Source: Chitinophagaceae bacterium (GTDB taxonomy: Bacteria; Bacteroidota; Bacteroidia; Chitinophagales; Chitinophagaceae). From it: a DNA stretch of 64,000 nucleotides. Each line of letters opens with the position of its first letter. Position 1 is the first letter of the stretch. Shown in pieces: positions 1 through 7,747 of this stretch. The stretch spans positions 1-64,000 of the forward strand of contig JAEUVJ010000003.1 of NCBI GenBank assembly GCA_016787085.1, written 5' to 3'. Position numbers and translations under genes: made by a program. Below the pieces are notes generated by a model. That model searched no databases and was not told where the DNA came from. It was given only the letters and a program-made list of their open reading frames with translations.

Positions 1-1
1 T

Positions 2-682
2 ATTGTCAGTGTAGATATAGGAAGCAGGGATGTGTTGGCTCAAAAAGCGAAGGGAGTAGAAAATATCTTGCAGATAAAAGCCGCAAAAGATAGCTTTCCT
101 CAAACCAATATCAGCATCATTACTGCTGACGGAAAGCTCACGTCCTTTCTGGTTGATTACGCTGAACAGCCTGCTATTCTCAACCTTTCACTAACAGGTC
201 AGACAAAGCAAAATACCATTTCTATTTCTTCGGAAAGTATTAACCAGGAACAAATGGAGAATTACGCTTCAATGGCTTTTGAATCGAGAAAGAAGATGCG
301 GGGTATAAAGGATGAAACTTTCGGGATTCGTTTTAAACTGAACGGCCTGTTTATCCATGATGATATTATGTTGATGCGCTTCAATATTGCCAATGAAACC
401 AATATCAACTATGATATTGACCAGCTCAGGCTTTACATCCGTGACCAAAAGAAAAGCAAAAGAACTGCTACGCAGGAGATAAAAATAGTACCCGTACTTG
501 TACATAACAATACGACCAAAGTAATCGGGCAGTCAGATACTACCATCGTTTTTATTGTACCAAAATTTACTATTCCTGATAAGAAGTACCTCGCAGTTCA
601 AATGATGGAGAAGAATGGCGGCAGGCATCTGGAATTGCATATAAAGAACAAGAAAATTGTAAAGGCAGTTCCGATTAATTAA
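2..682 (+). CDS. traN: Conjugative transposon protein TraN (DUF4138), 5' end missing
   Basis: Open reading frame continues from the left edge; the first visible in-frame residues are I-V-S-V-D-I-G-S-R-D, so the GTG at 32 is not the true start. TraN is an outer-envelope component of the Bacteroides-type (VirB-like) conjugation apparatus, usually near 280-300 residues, so perhaps the first 60-90 residues (signal peptide and start of the beta domain) are outside. The visible part has the alternating beta-strand pattern of the family, with F-x-L-N-G-L-F-I-H-D-D and L-x-L-Y-I-R-D-x-K blocks. It is the last recognisable tra gene before the accessory genes. Confidence 0.8.
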   Translation: MVSVDIGSRDVLAQKAKGVENILQIKAAKDSFPQTNISIITADGKLTSFLVDYAEQPAILNLSLTGQTKQNTISISSESINQEQMENYASMAFESRKKMRGIKDETFGIRFKLNGLFIHDDIMLMRFNIANETNINYDIDQLRLYIRDQKKSKRTATQEIKIVPVLVHNNTTKVIGQSDTTIVFIVPKFTIPDKKYLAVQMMEKNGGRHLELHIKNKKIVKAVPIN

Positions 683-748
683 ACCTGAACGCTCTACTGA
701 AACTGTTAGATTCTATTTCAATTATTCGTTTCCGCTAAAAGATATGTT

Positions 749-1906
749 ATGAAAATAAAGAAAGACGACTACAAGGATATGCTTGAATACCTGACTAATA
801 AGCGTTGGGAAGGTGAAGAATTTGTCGCTTTTCTCGATGATTTTTCTCCAACCCGTAAAGAAGAACTATATACATTCTCTACGGAATATGATGTTATGGA
901 GTTCTGTTACGAAATGTCAACTGACTTGGACTTTTACAACTTTCTGTCAATAAGGTCGGCATATAAGACAATGCAGGAAGCTGCGGCGAATACGGAATTG
1001 TTGATCGAAAAAGACGGCATAGTTGACGTGTCTCTGATGGTAGCGGTGCGCTATGAAAGATTAGAAAGAGAACAATTAAATAACAATCAAAATTCAGAAG
1101 TCATGAATCAGAAAAATTTTGAATACCTACGTGACCAAGTAAAGTACACGGGGTTTGGTGAAGGGTTGGAAAATGACCTGAAGCAAAAAATTCAGGAAGG
1201 AAACCCGGAGTTTAAATTGCCCTACGAAACGAAGTATGGCAATGATACCGTAAACGCTACATTGAATTTCAGCCAATCGAAGCAAAGCGATATGTACTTC
1301 TTTAACTCCTACCAGGTGAATGTCCAAAAGGAGAACAACGCTGAAACAATGGAGCAAACCTTCTATATCAACAAAGGCAACAAAATTACCCTGAAGGAAG
1401 CCTATAACCTGATGGAAGGAAGGTCGGTAAATAAAGATCTCACCAACAAAGACGGGCAGGTGTACAATACCTGGGTAGAGATGGACTTTAAACAGAGTGA
1501 TAATAACGGCAATTTCAAGCTGAAACACTATCACGAGAATTACGGCTATGATCTGGAAGCCGTTTTATCTAAGCATCCAATCAGGGAATTAGGTAATGAA
1601 GAATACAAGTCGAACCTGATGGATTCCCTTAAAAAAGGGAACCTGCAATCTGCCACATTTCAGGTCAATGGTGCAGAGCAAAAACAATACATCGAAGCTA
1701 ACCCTCAATTCAAGACAATCAATATATATGATAGCAGTATGCAAAGGGTGGGTAACAGACAGGCGAAAAAAGAACAGCAGTCTGAAGGTGAAAGCCGGTC
1801 AGCTAAACAAGATGGTAAAAAGGAAAAGCAGACACCTGCTGAAGATGATGGCCCTGAAATACCGAAGGTATCTAAGAAAAGGAAAAAGAACCAAAGCATC
1901 AGCTAA
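749..1906 (+). CDS. Conjugative-element protein of unknown function, paralogue of the gene at 2762
   Basis: A soluble 385-residue protein without signal peptide or membrane segment. The N-terminal ~110 residues are acidic and helical; residues ~120-335 form a domain shared with the product at 2762-3814: both contain an N-G-N-F-[KR]-[LV]-K stretch, N/D-Y-G-Y-D-L-E, and Y-I-E-A-N-P-Q-F-K followed by N-I-Y-D. The C-terminal ~50 residues are lysine-rich and low in complexity, as often seen in nucleic-acid-associated proteins. I know such proteins from Bacteroidota conjugative elements, where they are left as hypothetical; function unknown. ATG at 749 follows traN by 66 bp, so co-transcription is likely. 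Confidence 0.75.
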   Translation: MKIKKDDYKDMLEYLTNKRWEGEEFVAFLDDFSPTRKEELYTFSTEYDVMEFCYEMSTDLDFYNFLSIRSAYKTMQEAAANTELLIEKDGIVDVSLMVAVRYERLEREQLNNNQNSEVMNQKNFEYLRDQVKYTGFGEGLENDLKQKIQEGNPEFKLPYETKYGNDTVNATLNFSQSKQSDMYFFNSYQVNVQKENNAETMEQTFYINKGNKITLKEAYNLMEGRSVNKDLTNKDGQVYNTWVEMDFKQSDNNGNFKLKHYHENYGYDLEAVLSKHPIRELGNEEYKSNLMDSLKKGNLQSATFQVNGAEQKQYIEANPQFKTINIYDSSMQRVGNRQAKKEQQSEGESRSAKQDGKKEKQTPAEDDGPEIPKVSKKRKKNQSIS

Positions 1907-1990
1907 AGGCTAAGTGGCCCGGCTATCATAAATAGTCGTGAAGTTGAAATTGTGAAGCGGAAACTATTTATAAGGTAAAACAAATTGAAA

Positions 1991-2740
1991 ATGAGAAGTC
2001 AAATATTAATGCTGCTGGTATTTATAATAAGCCTTTCAGCATGTAAGAAGGATAGCGAAGCTGTAATATCAGAAGGCGAAAATAAAATTGCGCTGTTAAT
2101 ATCAGCATCTGATGAAGTAAGTCCTGAAAATTCGGAAAATACCTACGATAGCATAGGCTTTTGGCATAATCAGATCGTTGCATACGTGCAGAACTGCAAG
2201 CCTGTTACGGACACACCCTATGTAGAAGCATCAACCCAATGCGTACTTCGTTTTTGCAGGGAGATGCAACGTATTGAACCGCCTGTATCATTTTTCTCAA
2301 CAGTAAACCAGACGGTAAGGCAGAGTAACGAAAGCATCGAAACGCTTATAGCTAATTGTCCTTATGAAGAACCAGTAAAGGCCGCCCTGGATTCATTGGT
2401 GCAATTGATAAAACGACTTTCGGAAAGCAATAGTCCCTATCCGGTGATTAAAGCCATGATTGTGGACTTTGAGAGCAGGGTAATGCAAAATAGCCTACTT
2501 AATCCTGAAGGTCGTGAGATTGCCCTTAAAGCAGCATTGATAGCACGTTACTCCATTTATTACTGGATAAATACGCTCCAGCCCCCTGCTCCGGCGGCGG
2601 CCTTTAAGTTTAAAAACATCGTTAAGTGGATTGCTGCCGTCACCAGTGATATAGGTGGTGCTATCGTAAGCGGTAGTGTGGAATACGCTGCTGATTGCAG
2701 CTCGTATGCCTATGATCTGGTAACGTATAGTATGCCTTAG
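1991..2740 (+). CDS. Lipoprotein of unknown function in the conjugative element
   Basis: Starts M-R-S-Q-I-L-M-L-L-V-F and has a lipobox L-S-A-C followed by K-K-D, so the mature protein is probably an anchored lipoprotein of about 230 residues. A TTG six bases upstream is also in frame, but the ATG at 1991 gives a normal signal peptide. The body is helical with four cysteines in C-x-P/ C-V-L-R-F-C contexts; the last 50 residues alternate small and hydrophobic residues (G-G-A-I-V-S-G-S) and may insert in a membrane. It lies between the two paralogous genes of the element. No family recognised; a role in transfer or surface exclusion would be guesswork. Confidence 0.7.
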   Translation: MRSQILMLLVFIISLSACKKDSEAVISEGENKIALLISASDEVSPENSENTYDSIGFWHNQIVAYVQNCKPVTDTPYVEASTQCVLRFCREMQRIEPPVSFFSTVNQTVRQSNESIETLIANCPYEEPVKAALDSLVQLIKRLSESNSPYPVIKAMIVDFESRVMQNSLLNPEGREIALKAALIARYSIYYWINTLQPPAPAAAFKFKNIVKWIAAVTSDIGGAIVSGSVEYAADCSSYAYDLVTYSMP

Positions 2741-2761
2741 TTGATCCTTAAAAATCAGGTT

Positions 2762-3814
2762 ATGAATAACAGTCTTGTAAACAGAGTGGAAGCAGAGCTG
2801 AACCAATGGCGTTCGAGAGAGGAACGGTTTAGCAAGCTGTTTTCTTTCAGCCTTTCAAACAATAGGGCGCTGCTAAAAGAAAAGCTGGATTACTACGACC
2901 GTATTGCAGCAAAGTATAAAGGCACGCAGGATCTGGACGAGCGGTTTGCGCTGAGGGTGCTGCGGCAAGAGCGCAACCGAATTGAAAAGCAGCTTTACCC
3001 TAATCTACTCATAAGGCTGCTGCGCAGGTTATTAGTTGCGCCCGTCAAGGAACAAATTGTAATAAGACAGGATAACAGGAAAACAGAACAAAACAGCCAG
3101 GCGTTGCACCATCAGGTGCAGCGTATTGGCTTTCCTGACCTTTCTGCAAAAATTGATGAGCAGATGAAACTTGGGCAGCAACAATTTTCCATTCCAGTTT
3201 CCTATTACCTCAATGATAAAGAAAGGTTAGATCATCAGTTATCGTTCGCTAAAGATCAATCAGGTGCATACCAGCTTGAAGGGTATAAAACAACCCTGTA
3301 TAATGAATCCAAACCTGATGAAAAACGGCAGCAATACTTTACTATGCGCAACGGGAACAATGTAAATGCCACCGAATGCTATAATCTTTTAGCAGGTCGT
3401 TGCATCCAGAGCGGTGGAACTTGGATGCAGCTTGATTTTAACGACAAAGATCCAAACGGTAATTTCCGAGTCAAACAATTCCACTCCGATTACGGCTACG
3501 ATCTTGAAAAGGCTTTGCAACAGCTTCCTTTAAAGGAATTGCTCAATAAAAGCGAAGCAGATAAACTGCAATCGGAATTAAAAAATGGAAACCGTGTGTC
3601 GGTGAGCTTTGTGAAGGATGGAGATGAACAGCGGTTTTATATTGAAGCTAATCCGCAGTTTAAATCAGTAAATATTTACGATGAGCATTCCAGGAAGATA
3701 ACGCTCCATACAGCATTGGGAAATAAAACAATGGATGCCATGAAAGTGACGCAAAAGGTCAATGAGCAGCAGCAACAAAATCAGGCAAAAAAGAACGGGA
3801 TGAGAATAAGGTAA
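2762..3814 (+). CDS. Conjugative-element protein of unknown function, paralogue of the gene at 749
   Basis: About 350 residues, starting at ATG 2762; an in-frame TTG at 2741 directly after the preceding stop is possible but less likely. The N-terminal ~110 residues are strongly charged and helical with many E-R and R-x-x-R pairs (possible coiled coil), and the region ~130-335 matches the paralogue at 749-1906, ending in Y-I-E-A-N-P-Q-F-K-S-V-N-I-Y-D. The C-terminus is glutamine- and lysine-rich. The N-terminal parts of the two paralogues differ, which suggests one conserved binding domain with two different adaptors. Function unknown. Confidence 0.75.
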   Translation: MNNSLVNRVEAELNQWRSREERFSKLFSFSLSNNRALLKEKLDYYDRIAAKYKGTQDLDERFALRVLRQERNRIEKQLYPNLLIRLLRRLLVAPVKEQIVIRQDNRKTEQNSQALHHQVQRIGFPDLSAKIDEQMKLGQQQFSIPVSYYLNDKERLDHQLSFAKDQSGAYQLEGYKTTLYNESKPDEKRQQYFTMRNGNNVNATECYNLLAGRCIQSGGTWMQLDFNDKDPNGNFRVKQFHSDYGYDLEKALQQLPLKELLNKSEADKLQSELKNGNRVSVSFVKDGDEQRFYIEANPQFKSVNIYDEHSRKITLHTALGNKTMDAMKVTQKVNEQQQQNQAKKNGMRIR

Positions 3815-3829
3815 TAAAAGGCATGAGCA

Positions 3830-4123
3830 ATGGATAGGTTGCATTACTTGTCGGATTTTTTTGAAGCCATAGGAACTGATGCACGCATCAGTATTACTCA
3901 TATAGGTATTTATGCGGCTTTGTTACAGTATCGCATACAAAATGGCTTTGCCAATCCTATTCAGGTTTTCAGTCATGAGATATTAAGCATTGCAAAATTA
4001 TCCTCCGCTATCACCTACCACAAATGCGTTAGGGAATTAAGCGAATACGGTTATATAAGGTATGAGCCGTCTTTTAATCGTATGAAGGGAAGCAAAATCT
4101 ATTTTGCTGAAAGAAGCGATTAA
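3830..4123 (+). CDS. Small winged-helix-like DNA-binding protein
   Basis: A 97-residue protein with the layout of a minimal winged helix: a helix ending in H-I-G-I-Y-A-A-L-L, a central helix pair around S-H-E-I-L-S-I-A-K-L-S-S-A-I-T-Y-H-K-C (recognition helix), then L-S-E-Y-G-Y-I-R-Y and a basic hairpin with K-G-S-K. Similar small proteins are frequent in the accessory part of Bacteroidota conjugative elements and are presumed transcription regulators. It starts 15 bases after the previous stop and precedes the recombinase genes, so it may control excision or transfer; that is inference. Confidence 0.65.
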   Translation: MDRLHYLSDFFEAIGTDARISITHIGIYAALLQYRIQNGFANPIQVFSHEILSIAKLSSAITYHKCVRELSEYGYIRYEPSFNRMKGSKIYFAERSD

Positions 4124-4194
4124 AATAGAAAAGTAATTGGAAAGTTTTGCAAAAGTCCGCAATAGGCTTTTGTCATCTAAAAAGTAGGTGTGAG

Positions 4195-4389
4195 ATGGAA
4201 GATGAAGTATTGATGAGGATCACTCCAGATAAAGCGACAGAAATTTTACGTAAAGATGGAATTGATGTCAATATCGAAGAAGCGCAGATTATACTCGACT
4301 TCTTATACAGCATGGCGAACATAGTAGTTGAGCAATACATAAGTATGCGGCATTGCGATGCCGAAATCGTAACACAGGCCGTAAAGTAA
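4195..4389 (+). CDS. Small conserved element protein next to recombinase
   Basis: A 64-residue acidic protein starting at ATG 4195; a longer reading from TTG 4147 adds 16 residues that do not look coding. It contains D-V-N-I-E-E-A-Q-I-I-L-D-F-L-Y-x-M-A-N-I, which I recognise as typical of short proteins encoded upstream of recombinases in Bacteroidota elements. It ends 10 bases before the recombinase start at 4400, so the two are probably co-translated. Possible recombination directionality factor or accessory protein, by position only. Confidence 0.6.
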   Translation: MEDEVLMRITPDKATEILRKDGIDVNIEEAQIILDFLYSMANIVVEQYISMRHCDAEIVTQAVK

Positions 4390-4399
4390 AAACGCAGCT

Positions 4400-5959
4400 A
4401 TGAAAATTGCAGACCTTTATATAAGGGTGAGTACAGACGAGCAGGCAGATAAAGGCTATTCCCAACGAGATCAGGAGGAAAGGCTGCGTAGGTATTGTAA
4501 CATCAACAACATTCAAATACGCAAGGTAATTTTTGAAGATCATTCTGCAAAGACCTTCAGGCGACCTGCCTGGCAGAATTTGCTGGTAGATTTGCGTAAG
4601 CAAAGGGGACATTCAGATTTAATTCTTTTTACAAAGTGGGATAGGTTTAGCCGTAATGCCGGGGATGCTTATCAAATGATTAGCCTGTTAAGGCATCTTG
4701 GAGTAGAACCGCAGGCCGTAGAACAACCATTAGATTTATCGATTCCTGAAAATAAAATGATGCTGGCTTTTTACCTCGCAGCACCGGAGGTAGAGAATGA
4801 TCGCAGGGCGTTAAATGTATTCAACGGTATGCGACGTGCCAAAAAGGAAGGGCGCTGGATGGGCACAGCTCCGATTGGCTATGTGAACAGAATTACAGAA
4901 GATGGTAAGAAATACATTGCACCGAAGGATAAAGATGCTAAAATCATGAAATGGGCATTTGAAGAAATTTTTCGCAATAAACTGAATACTGAACAAATCT
5001 GGAAGCAAGCCCGTGAGAAAGGTCTGAAATGCAGCAAGAATAATTTTTGGGTAGCGATAAGAAATCCTATTTATTGTGGACTGATTTTCGTTCCTCAGCA
5101 TAAAGATGAACAAAGTGAGCTTGTACAAGGGCAACATGAGCCAATTATTACTGCCTCACTTTTTTTTGATGTGCAGGATGTGCTGGATGGTAGAAAGAGA
5201 AAAGTTGTAAGTAAAAAGAGAATTGCTCAGGATGATATTCCCTTGAGAGGTTATTTGATTTGTCCAAACTGTGGAAGGTTTTTAACTGGCAGTGCTTCAA
5301 AAGGAAGAAACAAATACTATCATTACTATCATTGCAGTTCCGAATGTGGTGTACGATACAAAGCAGATGATGCAAATAATTTAATGATAGAAGCGATCGA
5401 AAATGAAGTTCGTAATGTTCCGCAACTTAAATTGTTCAGGGAAATTCTTATAGCCACTTACATGGATGCAAACCGTGTCGAAAAAATAGATCAGAAGCGC
5501 ATGATGTCTCAACTGGATCAAATAAAGCACCGGCTCTCGAAGGCTCGTGAATTGTTGCTTCGTGGGGAAATTGAAGGGGAAGACTATCGTACTATTAAAT
5601 CAGAAGCCAACGAAAGAATGACTGATATTGAAGCAAAGCTAAAAACATCCATTTCCTTTTCAGACAATATGGAACTACTATGGAATCTTCCCATTTCAAA
5701 AGTGTCGCATTTAGATGAGTTGTTTCAAAATGGAACTGTTATACAAAAAAGAAAAATAGTAAGTACACTGTTTCCCGATAACCTGACGTTCAACGGCGAA
5801 AATATCGTTCATACAAAAGTAAGCGCCGCCATCAGTTTGATAAGTAAGAATAGAAAAAGCCATACAACAGAAACTACAACTGATCGTGAAACATACCAGG
5901 CTGAAAGTGTTCATCTAAACAGAAAGCACGTTGTAGCCGCTTTACGAAATAGGGTGTAA
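4400..5959 (+). CDS. Large serine recombinase 1
   Basis: A 519-residue site-specific recombinase. The N-terminal catalytic domain begins K-I-A-D-L-Y-I-R-V-S-T-D-E-Q, with the nucleophilic serine near residue 11, and contains K-W-D-R-F-S-R-N and the L-S-I-P-E-N-K block. A 'Recombinase' domain follows (~160-260), then a zinc ribbon with C-P-N-C-G-R and H-C-S-S-E-C-G near residues 290-320, and a coiled-coil region (~360-430). Such enzymes cut both strands at short att sites with a two-base overlap. It is about two thirds identical by eye to recombinase 2 (7748) through the zinc ribbon, but the C-terminal tails differ. Confidence 0.9.
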   Translation: MKIADLYIRVSTDEQADKGYSQRDQEERLRRYCNINNIQIRKVIFEDHSAKTFRRPAWQNLLVDLRKQRGHSDLILFTKWDRFSRNAGDAYQMISLLRHLGVEPQAVEQPLDLSIPENKMMLAFYLAAPEVENDRRALNVFNGMRRAKKEGRWMGTAPIGYVNRITEDGKKYIAPKDKDAKIMKWAFEEIFRNKLNTEQIWKQAREKGLKCSKNNFWVAIRNPIYCGLIFVPQHKDEQSELVQGQHEPIITASLFFDVQDVLDGRKRKVVSKKRIAQDDIPLRGYLICPNCGRFLTGSASKGRNKYYHYYHCSSECGVRYKADDANNLMIEAIENEVRNVPQLKLFREILIATYMDANRVEKIDQKRMMSQLDQIKHRLSKARELLLRGEIEGEDYRTIKSEANERMTDIEAKLKTSISFSDNMELLWNLPISKVSHLDELFQNGTVIQKRKIVSTLFPDNLTFNGENIVHTKVSAAISLISKNRKSHTTETTTDRETYQAESVHLNRKHVVAALRNRV

Positions 5960-5968
5960 TTATTTTCG

Positions 5969-7531
5969 CTATTTAGTTTCTGGTAACTTGGCTACGATTT
6001 TGCCATGTAACCGTTCGTTAACCAAATAGCCAATGAAGGAGGCAAACGAAGTTATATCCTGTCCCACGCTTGCCTGCTCTAATGCCTGCATATATTCAGT
6101 TCTTCTTTCCACAGGTATAACTGTCCACGGGTATCCACCTGAAGCCAACATCGCATTCATTAGAAACCGTCCTATTCTTCCGTTACCATCCATGTATGGG
6201 TGAATAAAAACAAAAATGAAATGACCCAATACTGCCCTAACCGATGGCTCCGGTTCTTCTTCTAATAATTCAAACAGTACAGGCATGGCGTCTCTCATAG
6301 CATCCACATTCAGAGGAACGTGTTTGGAGTTGCCGATATATACCTGATGGTTGCGATACCCTGCAAGGTCTGCCGCTTTTAAAAGTCCGGCGGTAACACT
6401 TGGGTCGAATAATTGTCTGTACCATTTTGAGTGATCTTTGTCCACCTGCTTCCCGGAATTGGCTCCCTTCAATATGGCTGTGATGGTTTCTTTCACCTGC
6501 AGAAAGGCTTGGTAGTAGCCTCGGGCTGCCATAGCATCTCTTTGCTTACGGTCTTCCTCATGTCCCTTACTGTTCCACTGGCCACTGCTTACCCTTTCGA
6601 TAAGTTCCGGTGTCACCCGATACCGTTCAATCGAGAGGGAGTGATAAGCGTCTGTTAGGTAAATGTCGTCAACATCCTTCAGGTAGGCTTGTGGATCATC
6701 GGGTATGCCGGGAGCTTTCGGAAAGCTGGCAATAATAATCTCACGCATCTGCTGCCACATGAGCCTGATCCGGTTTGCATAAGGAGAGCGTTCACGGGAG
6801 GAAAGATTAAGGTTCAGTTTGGTTTCAAAAGGATCTTCTTCCCGTATATCGTAATCGGCCTGCTTAACAGTATCAACAATCTGGTCAGCTATTTTATCCC
6901 TGTTTATATTTCTGAAAGCGCCTGCTAACCTTCCTGCAAATGTGGTATGCCCATTTCCCAAAAGGATAGGTAATACTTCGGAAGCATCTCTTATCAACGT
7001 AAGGGCAGTGCGGGCATCTATGGCATTCCTTGTATAAATGCCTGGAGAGCTATAAACCAAAGCAGCCGCAAGATTGTACATCCTGATTCCATTCGTTATG
7101 ATGGTTTGATCCGCTGGCGGAATAGCAGTTCTTAAATTGAACAAAGATGTATTATGCGGCAAAGGCGTAGGGTTATTATTCCCTTGCGGTGAACGAATCA
7201 TTAATTGTTGCGGTACTGCGCTGTTTCCCGCATGAATAAGAAGCGACTGATCTGCCGACAAACACCAGTCCTTTCCAAACTTGTAATTCAGGAATTTGGC
7301 AATGAAATCCCAATAGGAACTGTACCAGGAGGTGGTTTCACCTTCCTTTTCCGCAGGATCAGTAGGTATATACCACCCCTTTGTCACTTCACGGATAAAG
7401 CCGTTTTTAAGTAGTATTTCCCTGTATTTTCTATTGGGTATTTCATCGGTATGAATACCGACAATGCCATTGTCCTGTAACTCTTTCAGGAATTTAAGTG
7501 ATTCCACTAATCTTTCGCGTGGTGTGGCCAT
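5969..7531 (-). CDS. Fic family protein with N-terminal antitoxin-like winged-helix domain
   Basis: The C-terminal half is a Fic domain, an AMP-transferase fold, with the active-site loop H-P-Y-M-D-G-N-G-R-I-G-R starting at residue 444; all catalytic residues (His, Asp, Gly-Asn, Arg) are present. A segment S-L-S-I-E-R upstream resembles the inhibitory S/T-x-x-x-E-[GN] helix but with Arg in the last place. The first ~60 residues look like a winged helix (I-H-T-D-E-I-P-N-R-K, then R-E-V-T-K-G-W-Y-I-P-T), similar to the AbiEi-type antitoxin N-terminus, followed by a mixed domain. It lies between the two recombinases and on the opposite strand, as cargo. Its target is unknown. Confidence 0.85.
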   Translation of the reverse strand: MATPRERLVESLKFLKELQDNGIVGIHTDEIPNRKYREILLKNGFIREVTKGWYIPTDPAEKEGETTSWYSSYWDFIAKFLNYKFGKDWCLSADQSLLIHAGNSAVPQQLMIRSPQGNNNPTPLPHNTSLFNLRTAIPPADQTIITNGIRMYNLAAALVYSSPGIYTRNAIDARTALTLIRDASEVLPILLGNGHTTFAGRLAGAFRNINRDKIADQIVDTVKQADYDIREEDPFETKLNLNLSSRERSPYANRIRLMWQQMREIIIASFPKAPGIPDDPQAYLKDVDDIYLTDAYHSLSIERYRVTPELIERVSSGQWNSKGHEEDRKQRDAMAARGYYQAFLQVKETITAILKGANSGKQVDKDHSKWYRQLFDPSVTAGLLKAADLAGYRNHQVYIGNSKHVPLNVDAMRDAMPVLFELLEEEPEPSVRAVLGHFIFVFIHPYMDGNGRIGRFLMNAMLASGGYPWTVIPVERRTEYMQALEQASVGQDITSFASFIGYLVNERLHGKIVAKLPETK

Positions 7532-7689
7532 ATCGAACAGTTTGAATTTTTATGTGGCTAATAGGCTATTGCTTCCTATTAAGCTATTAAACATGGGCGT
7601 GTAGTTCTTATTAAATCTTGTCGTTTTATCAGTATTAAACAAAGATGCAACAAATTTATTAAATTATGACGTGATAATTATATTAAATA

Positions 7690-7721
7690 TTGTTCGGTCG
7701 CATTTTTCTTCTTATCTTTAC
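7690..7721 (+). promoter_or_regulatory. Promoter of recombinase 2
   Basis: TTG at 7690-7692, 20 bases, then TATCTTTAC at 7713-7721, a close match to the Bacteroidota primary sigma pattern. The start codon lies 27 bases downstream of it. The AT-rich spacer 7532-7689 must also hold the Fic promoter on the other strand, which I could not locate. Confidence 0.6.
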
Positions 7722-7747
7722 ATAGTACCACACTTAATTTTTATAGT

